Origin: Pseudomonadota bacterium
GTDB taxonomy: Bacteria; Pseudomonadota; Alphaproteobacteria; Acetobacterales; Acetobacteraceae
Length of the DNA: 36,159 nt
Assembly: GCA_021808545.1 (NCBI GenBank)
Contig: JAKBBM010000019.1
Span: 1 to 36,159 of the forward strand
Direction of reading: 5' to 3'
The notes beneath the pieces are model-generated. The model was not told where the DNA came from, did not search any database, and saw only the letters and a list, made by a program, of their open reading frames with translations. Below are positions 6,966-14,559 of the stretch, one piece after another. The stretch's first letter is position 1. Each line of letters starts with the position of its first letter. The position numbers and the translations under genes are program-made.

Positions 6966-8494
6966 GAATGAGGCGCTGCCGCCAAATCGTGCTCCGCATT
7001 CTGTAAGAAACGCCGCGCCCGCGCGCGCAGCGCGGCCACGGTTTCGGGCGGCATCGCCGCAAGCGTTTTATAGGCCAGCGCGAGGCGCGGATTAGGAGTG
7101 AGCCGCGCTTCGTGCCGGGCCAGAAAATCCCAGTATAGAAAATTAAACGGACAGGCGCGCGGACCAAGTTTTTGCCGCGGGTCAAAGCGGCATTCGCGGC
7201 AATAATCAGACATGCGGTTTATATAGGCGCCGCCCGCCGCATAGGGCTTGCTGGCCAGCAGCCCGCCATCGGCATATAATGTCATGCCCGAAACATTGGG
7301 TAGTTCCACCCACTCATAAGCATCGGCGTATACGCTCAGGTACCATTCATTCACCGCGCGCGGATCAAGCCCCGCCAGCAGGGCAAAATTGCCCAGCACC
7401 ATGAGGCGCTGGATATGGTGGGCATAGGCGTTGGCTTTTGTCTCCCGCACACAATGGCGCAGGCAGTTCATGGGGGTTTCGCCGGTCCAGTAAAAAGCGG
7501 GCAGGGGGTGCGTGGCGTTCAGCGTGTTCAGCGCCTCGTAACCGGGCATTTTCAGCCAGTACAGGCCGCGCACATATTCCCGCCAGCCCAGAATCTGGCG
7601 GACAAACCCTTCGGCGGCGTTAAGGGGCACGTGTCCGGCGCGGTAAGCGGTCTGGGCCGCGGCGATACATTCGGCGGGCAGCAATAAGCCACAATTAAGA
7701 TACAGGCTGATGTGGGCATGAAACAACCAAGGATCGCCCTGGCGCATGGCGTCCTGGTAATCACCAAACCGGGCCAGGCGCTGGTTTATGAAATGACTCA
7801 GCGCGGCCTGTGCGCCGGTGCGGGTTACCGCATAGGTAAAGGGGTGCAAATCGCCAAAATGGTCGGGAAAATGCCGCGCCACCAGTGCCAGCACCTCTTG
7901 GGTAATCGTATCGGGGGGAGGCGCATAAGGGGGCGGTACAGGCAGATCGCGCGGCAGGGATTTGCGATTTTCAGAATCAAAACTCCACTTCCCGCCTTCG
8001 GGCCGGCCATCTTTCATCAATATGCCCAGGCGCGCGCGCAAGGCGCGGTAGAAGAACGCCATACGCAGTTGTTGGCGCCCTTGTGCCCAGGCGGCAAATT
8101 CAGACCGGGTACAGAGAAAGCGCGTGTCCTCGATGAATGTCACGCCCAGGCGGCTGAGCCTTTCCCACACCCGGTATGCGCCCGGCCAGGTGGCGATTAT
8201 GGCGTGCGGATTGTGCCGGGCGCGGGCGCGCGCGATTTCAGATTCAAAATCATGCGTGTTCGCCGGATCGTCGAGCGTGATATAATCCACATGCCACCCC
8301 GCCCGGCGTAAATCCTGGGCGAAATGGCGCATCGCTGCAAACAGAAACGCGATCTTTTTTTTGTGATGGCGCGGCCTGACCGCTTCCTCGCGGACCTCCA
8401 TCATCAAAATCACATCCCGTGCCTTATCGGCCAAACGCAGGCTGGGAAGGCCAAGGCTGAGTTGATCGGCAAAGACGGGAAACAGACGGCTCAT
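6950..8494 (-). CDS. phrB: Cryptochrome/photolyase of the FeS-BCP (PhrB, (6-4) photolyase) group
   Basis: A 514-residue flavoprotein that would repair UV photoproducts with blue light. The N-terminal alpha/beta domain starts FPVFADQLSLGLPSL, typical of the group formerly called deoxyribodipyrimidine photolyase-related. The C-terminal domain carries the FAD-binding region (ILGWREYVRGLYW, HHIQRLMVLGNFALL, WVELPNVSGM). Four cysteines sit where PhrB of Agrobacterium binds a 4Fe-4S cluster: one near residue 344 (MNCLRHC) and C432, C435 and C448 (DYCRECRF...RACPF). I start at MSRLFPVFADQ rather than 30 codons upstream because the extension is low-complexity Arg/Pro. It follows chrR by 23 bp and is likely in the rpoE-chrR operon, as photolyase genes often are in the singlet-oxygen response. 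Confidence 0.9.
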   Translation of the reverse strand: MSRLFPVFADQLSLGLPSLRLADKARDVILMMEVREEAVRPRHHKKKIAFLFAAMRHFAQDLRRAGWHVDYITLDDPANTHDFESEIARARARHNPHAIIATWPGAYRVWERLSRLGVTFIEDTRFLCTRSEFAAWAQGRQQLRMAFFYRALRARLGILMKDGRPEGGKWSFDSENRKSLPRDLPVPPPYAPPPDTITQEVLALVARHFPDHFGDLHPFTYAVTRTGAQAALSHFINQRLARFGDYQDAMRQGDPWLFHAHISLYLNCGLLLPAECIAAAQTAYRAGHVPLNAAEGFVRQILGWREYVRGLYWLKMPGYEALNTLNATHPLPAFYWTGETPMNCLRHCVRETKANAYAHHIQRLMVLGNFALLAGLDPRAVNEWYLSVYADAYEWVELPNVSGMTLYADGGLLASKPYAAGGAYINRMSDYCRECRFDPRQKLGPRACPFNFLYWDFLARHEARLTPNPRLALAYKTLAAMPPETVAALRARARRFLQNAEHDLAAAPHSQSGI

Positions 8495-8517
8495 GCCGGC
8501 TTGTTGTCGAGGCGCCG

Positions 8518-9123
8518 TCACCAAGGCAGGCGCAGCCCGCCCTCTAGGGCGGCGAGGCAAATACAGCCTTGCGGGCCAGCGCAAGGCTGGTGGCTGAGAT
8601 GCTCATCGGCTTCGGCCAAATCGCCGGCCTCGTAATGCCCCGTTGCATCGTAAAACCCGCCATGCAGCACCTGGGTAAATTCAGCGCCGCCATGGCTGTG
8701 CGTGATCACACGCCGGTTTGGGGCGACCCGCAGGAGCATGACATTGGCCTCCGGCGCCCAGGGCAAGCGCACCCGGCTATAACGCAGCCCGCGCCCAAGC
8801 CATAGCCAGCGCCCGATCCGGGTACCGTGCAGGGCAGCGGGCAAGGTCAGGCCAAAGGGCTGGGGCAAGGGCGTTTGGCGGCGTGGCGCCGGTGGCGCGG
8901 GAGTGTCAAGTTGGGCCAGGGTGCGGGCGAAGGCATCTGGCGCAAGGGGCTCTGGCGTTAGGGTTTCCAGCAGCGCACCGCCCAGCGCGTCTAACGTGGC
9001 GGCCTCGGCCTGGCAGTGCGGGCAGCCTTGCAGATGTGCCATAACAACCAGCGCGCGTCCGGCCGGTAAGGTGCCGGCGCTGTAGGCCAGAAGGGTTTCG
9101 GGGGCGGGATGATGTTGGATCAT
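8518..9123 (-). CDS. chrR: ChrR-type zinc anti-sigma factor with cupin domain
   Basis: A 201-residue anti-sigma factor that would hold RpoE inactive until singlet oxygen or a related stress is sensed. The N-terminal zinc-binding anti-sigma domain shows His5, His30, Cys34 and Cys37 (HLQGCPHC), at the positions known for Rhodobacter ChrR. The C-terminal half is a cupin with the ligands THSHGGAEFTQVL and a later His in DEHLSH, also as in ChrR. The ATG overlaps the rpoE stop by 4 bp, so the two are translationally coupled, as is usual for sigma/anti-sigma pairs. All known key residues are kept. Confidence 0.93.
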   Translation of the reverse strand: MIQHHPAPETLLAYSAGTLPAGRALVVMAHLQGCPHCQAEAATLDALGGALLETLTPEPLAPDAFARTLAQLDTPAPPAPRRQTPLPQPFGLTLPAALHGTRIGRWLWLGRGLRYSRVRLPWAPEANVMLLRVAPNRRVITHSHGGAEFTQVLHGGFYDATGHYEAGDLAEADEHLSHQPCAGPQGCICLAALEGGLRLPW

Positions 9124-9686
9124 GGCGCGTCCTCGAGCAGGTCGCGCAGCTTTGCCAGGCCTAGGCGGATCCGTGATTTCACGGTGCCGAGCGGCAGGTT
9201 GAGCGCGCGGGCAATCGCGGTGTGGGGGGTGTCGGAGAAGAAGGAAAGTTGCACGATTTGTCGTTGCTCGGGGCCCAGGGCGGCGAGGGCCTTGTGCAGG
9301 CGGGTGGCGCGCTCGGCCGTGAGGAGCAGCGTTTCAGCCGAGGGCGCTTGTGGCTCCTCCGCTGGGTCTGGCGCGGCTGGCAGGTCGCGCTGCCGCCGGG
9401 CATGGTCGATCCGCGCGTTGCGGGCAATGGCGAACACCCAGCTGGCGGCACCGGCAATGGCCGGATCAAAATGGTCGGCCTTGCGCCAGACCGCGAGCAT
9501 GACCTGCTGTGTTACCTCCTCGGCCGCCGCGGGCGTTAGCCCGGCACGGCGCAAATAGGCTTTGACCCTGGGCGCAAAATATTTGAACAGCGCGGCGAAA
9601 GCGGTGCGATCCTGCGCGCTGGCAACGCGCGCGATCAGCGCAGCTAAGGCCGCGCCGTTGGGCGGCGGGGCGTTGACCTCTGTCAC
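9120..9686 (-). CDS. rpoE: ECF RNA polymerase sigma factor RpoE (ECF11, ChrR partner)
   Basis: A 188-residue ECF sigma factor with region 2 (AAFAALFKYFAPRVKAYLRRAG through VTQQVMLAVWRKADHFDPAIAGAASWVFAIARNARIDHARR) and region 4 (LAALGPEQRQIVQLSFF...HTAIARALNLPLGTVKSRIRLGLAKLR). Its pairing with ChrR places it in the singlet-oxygen sigma group. An open frame extends to GTG at 9746, but I prefer GTG at 9686. The RpoE-type promoter at 9751-9781 would start transcription near 9745, and the shorter form aligns with Rhodobacter RpoE, which has about 22 residues before region 2. GTGs at 9689 and 9692 are equal alternatives; none has a good Shine-Dalgarno. Autoregulated if the promoter call is right. 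Confidence 0.92.
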   Translation of the reverse strand: MTEVNAPPPNGAALAALIARVASAQDRTAFAALFKYFAPRVKAYLRRAGLTPAAAEEVTQQVMLAVWRKADHFDPAIAGAASWVFAIARNARIDHARRQRDLPAAPDPAEEPQAPSAETLLLTAERATRLHKALAALGPEQRQIVQLSFFSDTPHTAIARALNLPLGTVKSRIRLGLAKLRDLLEDAP

Positions 9687-9750
9687 CACCACGGCCCGCG
9701 TGGTGGCGGCAAGGAAAAAATAGAGCGGTGCATCTGTCGCATTCACATGA

Positions 9751-9781
9751 TCTTATACGCAAGCGGGCGGAAACTGGATCA
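9751..9781 (-). promoter_or_regulatory. RpoE (ECF11)-type promoter of rpoE-chrR-phrB
   Basis: On the reverse strand TGATCC (9781-9776) is followed by 18 bases and TATAAG (9757-9752). TGATCC as -35 and TAAGA-like -10 elements are the published preference of Rhodobacter RpoE. It lies directly upstream of the sigma gene, as expected for autoregulation. Confidence 0.65.
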
Positions 9782-9787
9782 CTTGAT

Positions 9788-9816
9788 TGATCCATGGCGG
9801 GGCTGGTGGCGTAAGA
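9788..9816 (+). promoter_or_regulatory. RpoE (ECF11)-type promoter of the SDR gene
   Basis: TGATCC at 9788-9793, an 18-base spacer, then TAAGA at 9812-9816, an exact fit to the Rhodobacter RpoE consensus. It faces the SDR gene and lies back to back with the rpoE promoter. Transcription would start near 9823, which is also a possible start codon, so the message may be leaderless. Confidence 0.7.
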
Positions 9817-9822
9817 ATGAAC

Positions 9823-10559
9823 ATGAAGGACGAAATCACTCAACCCGCCGGTCCGCGCATTGCCGTGATTGGCGCCCATGGCGCCATTGGCGGCGCCTTG
9901 GTGCGGGAGTTGGCCGCGCGGGGCGGCGCTGAAATTCATGCCCTCTCGCGTCAGCCAGGCGTGGCGGATGGGCCGGTTATACCCGGCTTTGCCGATAGTC
10001 TGGACGAAGCCAGCCTGGCCGCGGCGGCCGCGCGGATTGGCCGTGACGGTCCGCTCGATACCGTTATTGTCGCCACGGGGCTTTTGCATGCCAGCGGAAT
10101 CCGCCCCGAGAAGGCCCTGCGCGAGATCGACGCCGCCGCGTTCGCAACGGTATTCGCCGTTAATTGCACTGGCCCGGCCTTGGTGATGAAGCATTTTCTG
10201 CCCTTGCTGGCGCGCGAGCGTCCCGCGCGTCTGGCGGTACTCTCGGCCCGGGTGGGCAGTATTTCCGATAACCGCAAAGGCGGCTGGTACGCCTACCGGG
10301 CCTCCAAGGCGGCGTTGAACATGGTGGTGCGTAGCGCGGCGATTGAAATGGCGCGGCGCGCGCCGCTGGCGGCGGTGTGGCGTTGCATCCGGGCACGGTG
10401 GATACGCCGCTTTCGCGTCCGTTTCAGTCCTTTGTGCCGGTGGGGCACTTAATGGCGCCAGAGCAGGCGGCGCACCGTCTGGCCGATGTGCTGGCGGGCA
10501 TCGGCCCCGACCAGAGCGGCCGCATTTTCGCGTATGATGGCCAAGAGATTATGCCCTGA
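9823..10559 (+). pseudogene. Short-chain dehydrogenase (C-factor-like), frameshifted
   Basis: The first part carries a Rossmann motif VIGAHGAIGG and the active-site YRASKAALN (Y and K spaced by three). The frame then changes near 10365-10380: the last family residues in the first frame are MARRAPLAAV. The expected continuation, VALHPGTVDTPLSRPF to the C-terminus FAYDGQEIMP, is read in another frame ending at 10559. One missing base or two extra bases explain it. Total length would be about 245 residues, normal for C-factor/CsgA-like SDRs. SDRs of this type belong to the Rhodobacter RpoE regulon. ATG 9817 and 9823 are both possible starts. Either a real recent lesion or a sequencing error; without the shift the enzyme would look intact. 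Confidence 0.8.
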
Positions 10560-10683
10560 GTGCTGGGTCTAGCGCGGCGTATCCGCGAGCCGTACCGTGG
10601 CCTCATCGCGCCGGAGCGCCGGTATGGTTCAAGGCGGATGGGGAGGTGGCCATGCGGCGATTCCAGCGATCATGAGGTTGAGT

Positions 10684-11079
10684 TTACCGGCCGGCGAGCA
10701 CATGGCCAGCGAGCGCGGCCAGCGCGGTTGCGAACATGCCCCAGCAAAGATCTGAAATTGTAATGATGGCGGGCCAGCCGCGCAAGGTAGCCTGATTTGT
10801 CAGGTCGTAGGTTGCATAAGCGATAAGACCAAAACATGCCCCCCGCAAGGCGACATTGACCAGACGCTGCGTGGCCACGGCGGGCATGATCGCGAACATG
10901 ACGATGCCGCCAATATACAGCACGTAGAACAGCAAAGCGGGCGTGACGCGCACGGTGTCGGCCATGAGGTTTTGCAATAGCGGCTTATAGAGGCGCGGCC
11001 CCATGAAACTGAGCCAAAGCGCGTCCAAGCAGATGAACACGAAGCCAGCCCCAAGATAGGCTTTAAGATATGACATCAT
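10684..11079 (-). CDS. DUF2177 family membrane protein
   Basis: A 131-residue integral membrane protein with four predicted helices, matching DUF2177: an N-terminal YLKAYLGAGFVFICLDALWLSFMGPRLYKPLL segment and a later GACFGLIAYATYDLTNQATLRGW signature. The family has no known biochemical role but recurs with CFA-synthase-like and RpoE/ChrR genes. It lies 12 bp downstream of the first methyltransferase and is the last gene of the leftward four-gene unit that starts at 14368. Confidence 0.85.
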   Translation of the reverse strand: MMSYLKAYLGAGFVFICLDALWLSFMGPRLYKPLLQNLMADTVRVTPALLFYVLYIGGIVMFAIMPAVATQRLVNVALRGACFGLIAYATYDLTNQATLRGWPAIITISDLCWGMFATALAALAGHVLAGR

Positions 11080-11091
11080 CAGCGGATCACC

Positions 11092-12303
11092 TTATCCAAG
11101 ATATTCATAGAGCCCGACATCGATCAGCCCGGTTCTGAACCCGGCCTCGCAATAACAAAGATAATACAGCCACAAACGCTTGAAGCGCTCATCGAAGCCC
11201 ATGGCGGCAAGGCGGGGCCAGGCGGCCAGAAACCGTGTCCGCCAGGCCGCGATGGTGAGCGCGTAGCTGTCACCAAAATGCATGACCCTAGCTGGAACCA
11301 GGCCGACATTTTTCGCGTGAATGGCGATATGGGCCCGGGCCGGCAGCATTCCGCCCGGGAAAATATGGCGCTGGATGAAATCCGGGTTGGCGCGGTAAGC
11401 GCCAAAACGCGCGGCATCGATGGTGATGACCTGCAGCACGGCCTTGCCGCCTGGCTTTAGCCGGTCTCGCAAGGCGCGGAAGTAAGCGGGCCAATAGGCC
11501 TCGCCCACGGCCTCCAGCATTTCAATCGAGACAATCCGGTCGTAGCGTGCGGTTTCATCGCGGTAATCGCGCAAGGCCAGATCGACGGTGCCGTCCAGCT
11601 CGTGGCGCGCGATGAGTGCCCGCGCATGGGCAAGCTGGGCGGGTGAAATCGTCAACCCCGTGACCTGGGCTCCCAATGCACCCAGCAATTTGCTCAACGC
11701 CCCCCAGCCGCAGCCAATTTCCAAAACCGTGCCGCGCGGCGGCAGATCCAGCCACTCGGCGATCAAGGCCAGCTTGTGCAATTGCGCCGCGTCGAGACTC
11801 TCGCCCGGGTGGCGGTAGAGCGCCGAGGAATAAAGCATCTGCGGATCGAGCCAGGCTTCGTAAAACGCATTGCCCAAATCGTAATGCGCCATGATGTTGC
11901 GGCGCGCGCCCTTGCGGGTATTCGCGTGCAGCGCGTGGCGCAGGCGGTGCAGTAGCCGCAGGGGCCAGGCCGGCGCATGCGCGGTGCTAAAATTCTGCGC
12001 CGCGAGTGTGAGAAAATGAGTCAGGTCGGGGCTGGACCATTCCCCCCGCAGGAAGCTTTCGGCAAACCCCTCATCGCCGCCCAGCAGCAAGGCGCGCACG
12101 GCCCCCCACTCATGCAGCACAAGCTTGGCCGTGACCCCTGGCAAGGGGCCAGATTGTACCAGCACCTCGCCTTCTGGCGTAGTGCAGGCCAATGTTCCGT
12201 AGCGCAAGCTGGCCAGCATCCGCCGCAGCAGGCTAATCCGCCACGCGGCGGGCCGCCGGGCGTGGCGGGACGGCCATGTGGCGATAGGCGCGGCTTTGCT
12301 CAT
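11092..12303 (-). CDS. cfa: Cyclopropane-fatty-acyl-phospholipid synthase-like methyltransferase
   Basis: A 403-residue SAM-dependent enzyme of the CFA synthase family, which modifies unsaturated acyl chains of membrane phospholipids. Seen are the family segment NIMAHYDLGNAFYEAWLDPQMLYSSALY, the SAM loop VLEIGCGWGAL, and IVSIEMLEAVGEAYWP...RDRLKPGGKAVLQVITI. The C-terminal WLYYLCYCEAGFRTGLIDVGLYEY matches full-length CFA enzymes. I start at ATG 12303, which overlaps the DUF1365 stop by 4 bp; upstream codons are read through DUF1365. In Rhodobacter, homologues in this setting (CfaA/UfaM) are tied to the singlet-oxygen response and to furan fatty acid formation. Whether this one makes a cyclopropane or a methyl branch cannot be told from sequence. 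Confidence 0.9.
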   Translation of the reverse strand: MSKAAPIATWPSRHARRPAAWRISLLRRMLASLRYGTLACTTPEGEVLVQSGPLPGVTAKLVLHEWGAVRALLLGGDEGFAESFLRGEWSSPDLTHFLTLAAQNFSTAHAPAWPLRLLHRLRHALHANTRKGARRNIMAHYDLGNAFYEAWLDPQMLYSSALYRHPGESLDAAQLHKLALIAEWLDLPPRGTVLEIGCGWGALSKLLGALGAQVTGLTISPAQLAHARALIARHELDGTVDLALRDYRDETARYDRIVSIEMLEAVGEAYWPAYFRALRDRLKPGGKAVLQVITIDAARFGAYRANPDFIQRHIFPGGMLPARAHIAIHAKNVGLVPARVMHFGDSYALTIAAWRTRFLAAWPRLAAMGFDERFKRLWLYYLCYCEAGFRTGLIDVGLYEYLG

Positions 12304-13064
12304 GATGCGGGCTCCGTATTGGGCGGGGGAAAAGAAACAGGCTCGGCTGGTAAGGGCGGGCGTGGCCGTAAGGCGATCTTCTTCAGCCATAATTTCAGCG
12401 CTTCCCAATGAATCGCGGCAAGGACCTTAAGACCCAGAAAAGGCATGGCGGCGGCGGCGCGAAGCAAGGCGGTATCTGTTAGCGGCTGGGCCGGGCCGGC
12501 CATGGTGGTGCGCAAGATCACGCCTTGTGCATCCTCCACGGCAATGTGCAACCCCATGGATTCTCCTGGCGGATGCAGGGAAAAACGATATCGTAGATCC
12601 ATGTCCATGAAGGGGGAGACATAAAAAACCTTGGCGCATTGCTGGCGTACGGACGGGCCTTCATCGGTCACGGGCAATAAGTAACCATGGCGCTGGCCGA
12701 ACGTGTTGTTCACCTCATACAGCACCGCGCGCAGGCTTCCGTTGTGGTCGTGGCACAAAAACAGGCTAATCGGGTTGAAGGCATGGCCTAGAAAGCGCGG
12801 CATGGTCAGCAGCAAAATCCGCCCCCCCGCATCCGCCAGCCCCGCCTTGGCCAGTTGCGCGCGTATGGCGCCGGGTAGATCGGCGGTTGCGGCGCCATAG
12901 TCGCGCTCGTGAAAGCTGAACAGGTTGAAACGGTTATGGGAGAGCAGCCGCCGGCGCGGCGGGGTTTCGATATCCAGTAGCAGATAGACCGTGTTGTACC
13001 GCAAATGATGATGGCGAGGGCGCAAGCGCGTGTGGGTCACCAATATTTTGTAAAGCGCGTTCAT
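12300..13064 (-). CDS. DUF1365 family protein
   Basis: A 254-residue protein matching DUF1365: N-terminal HTRLRPRHHHLRYNTVYLLLDI, the FSFHERDYGA motif, MPRFLGHAFNPISLFLCHDHNGSLRAVLYEVNNTFGQRHGYLLP, and KVFYVSPFMDMDLRYRFSL. The family has no proven enzyme activity and is almost always encoded between an amine-oxidase-like flavoprotein and a CFA-type methyltransferase, as here. It overlaps both neighbours by 4 bp. The constant gene order suggests it acts with them in one lipid modification. Confidence 0.9.
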   Translation of the reverse strand: MNALYKILVTHTRLRPRHHHLRYNTVYLLLDIETPPRRRLLSHNRFNLFSFHERDYGAATADLPGAIRAQLAKAGLADAGGRILLLTMPRFLGHAFNPISLFLCHDHNGSLRAVLYEVNNTFGQRHGYLLPVTDEGPSVRQQCAKVFYVSPFMDMDLRYRFSLHPPGESMGLHIAVEDAQGVILRTTMAGPAQPLTDTALLRAAAAMPFLGLKVLAAIHWEALKLWLKKIALRPRPPLPAEPVSFPPPNTEPAS

Positions 13065-14368
13065 GCGGCCCCTCCTGGGGCGGTCCGGTGGATGCGCCCG
13101 GATTCATCGGCCACGTTCCAAGGGCGCCGCACGCCGCCCAGCTCCTCGGCCACAGCCAGCCCGGCTTGCAGCCCATCCTCATGGAACCCCGCCCCAAAAT
13201 AAGCGCCGCAAAACCATAGCCTGTCCGCGCCCTGCAAGGACCATAAAGCCCGTCCCGCCCGCAAGGCGGCCAGGTCGAACACGGGATGTTCGTAAATCTG
13301 GCGCAGCAGCCCGTCAGCGGGCTGAACGGGCGGATTGAGGGTTACAAACCAATTTTGCCGGGTGGGCAGGGTCTGCAATTTATTCATCCAATAGGTCACG
13401 CTGACTGGCGCGCTTGCGCCGCGTTTCCCGGTATAGTTCCAGGCCGCCCAGGCCGCCTTGCGGCGGGGCATGAAACGCGTATCGTTATGCAGCCAGGTTT
13501 CGTTACGGGTATAGCGGAAGGCGCCGAGCAAGGCCTGTTCGGGCGGGCTGGGGGTGGCGATGAGCCGCAGCGCGGTATCGGCATGACAGGCCAGAACCGC
13601 CTGGTCGAAGCGCGCGGTATCGCCGCTTTTATCGCGCACCATGATCCCCGCCTTGGTGCGCCGTACCTCGCATACGGCGTGATCCGCGCGGATCACGCCA
13701 TTAAAGGCCTGCCGCAGCCGCGCCACATATTCGCGCGCGCCCCCCGTAACCGTGCGCCAAACCGGGCGGTTGGCCAGTTTCAGCAAACCGTGATTGTCGC
13801 AGAAACGCACAAAGGCGGCGGCGGGCAGATCGCCCGCCTGTTCGCCCGGGCAGGACCAGATGGCCGCGATCATCGGGTAGAGATGGTCTTCGGCAAAGGC
13901 CGCGCCATAACCGCCCTGGCGCAGGAAATCGCGCAGGCTCATCTCCTGTTCGCGGGCCACCGCGCCGGGAGCCGCGCGGTAAAAGCGCACCAGGTCGCGC
14001 AGCATGGCAAAGAAGCGCGGGCTGAGCAGGTTGCGTTTTTGCGCGAACAAGGCCGCCAGATTGCTGCCCGCATATTCGAGAGTTGGGTTCTCCAGCGAGA
14101 CGGAAAAGGACATGTCGCTGGCTTGTGTGGCAACGCCAAGATGCTTGAACAAGGCGGTGAGGTTGGGATAGGCTGGCTCATTATAAACGATAAAGCCCGT
14201 ATCGACCGGCACGCCGCCAGCTTCCACCGTATGGCTATGGCCGCCGAGGCGGGCTTCGGCCTCGTACAGCGTTACGTCGTGGCGGTGGGATAATAGCCAT
14301 GCCGCCGCAAGCCCGGAAATGCCCGCGCCAATCACCGCAATCCGTTGCGTACCGCCATGATCGGCCAT
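13061..14368 (-). CDS. FAD-dependent amine-oxidase-like oxidoreductase
   Basis: A 435-residue flavoprotein with the dinucleotide motif GAGISGLAAAWLL (residues about 13-25) followed by the E-rich YEAEARLGGHSHTVE loop, and C-terminal FAD contacts DRLWFCGAYFGAGFHEDGLQAGL. It belongs to the NAD(P)-binding amine-oxidase/desaturase-like group found with DUF1365 and CFA synthases, where a role in acyl-chain oxidation or desaturation has been proposed. I start at ATG 14368, preceded by AGAGGGA. The longer frame begins at TTG 14404, upstream of the transcription start implied by the promoter at 14401-14430. First gene of the unit flavoprotein-DUF1365-CFA-DUF2177. Confidence 0.9.
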   Translation of the reverse strand: MADHGGTQRIAVIGAGISGLAAAWLLSHRHDVTLYEAEARLGGHSHTVEAGGVPVDTGFIVYNEPAYPNLTALFKHLGVATQASDMSFSVSLENPTLEYAGSNLAALFAQKRNLLSPRFFAMLRDLVRFYRAAPGAVAREQEMSLRDFLRQGGYGAAFAEDHLYPMIAAIWSCPGEQAGDLPAAAFVRFCDNHGLLKLANRPVWRTVTGGAREYVARLRQAFNGVIRADHAVCEVRRTKAGIMVRDKSGDTARFDQAVLACHADTALRLIATPSPPEQALLGAFRYTRNETWLHNDTRFMPRRKAAWAAWNYTGKRGASAPVSVTYWMNKLQTLPTRQNWFVTLNPPVQPADGLLRQIYEHPVFDLAALRAGRALWSLQGADRLWFCGAYFGAGFHEDGLQAGLAVAEELGGVRRPWNVADESGRIHRTAPGGAA

Positions 14369-14400
14369 TCCCTCTGCCCCCACCACTTGGTCTACAATAG

Positions 14401-14430
14401 ACAATATGCGTGGCGGCTTGATTTGGATCA
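14401..14430 (-). promoter_or_regulatory. Candidate RpoE-type promoter of the flavoprotein-DUF1365-cfa-DUF2177 unit
   Basis: Reverse strand TGATCC (14430-14425), 18-base spacer, then TATTGT (14406-14401). The -35 and spacing equal those of the two promoters at 9751-9816; the -10 is a weaker match. It gives a leader of about 26 bases before the ATG at 14368. Confidence 0.5.
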
Positions 14431-14467
14431 GCGCCGGTTAAAAAAAACAGGCCCGTCCGGCCATGGG

Positions 14468-14497
14468 TGATCCAAGGGCCGTGGGCGCGCGTACCCA
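14468..14497 (+). promoter_or_regulatory. Candidate RpoE-type promoter of the second methyltransferase-DUF1295 unit
   Basis: TGATCC at 14468-14473, 18-base spacer, then TACCCA at 14492-14497. Same -35 and spacing as the other three elements, with a poor -10. It points at the gene starting at 14560 and lies back to back with the promoter at 14401-14430. Confidence 0.4.
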
Positions 14498-14559
14498 AGG
14501 GGTGTGAAATCCGATGACACATCTTGGCCCTCGCCGCCACGAACAAGCTGGAGCTGCGC

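Noticed and set aside
8495-8584. N-terminal extension of the photolyase
   Set aside because: Extra 30 residues are Arg/Pro/Ala-rich, overlap chrR and are absent from the family.
9687-9746. Longer rpoE start at GTG 9746
   Set aside because: It would begin at the transcription start predicted from the RpoE promoter and adds 20 residues not found in homologues; kept as an alternative only.
13286-14293. 335-codon plus-strand frame
   Set aside because: Antisense of the FAD-dependent oxidoreductase; no domain seen.
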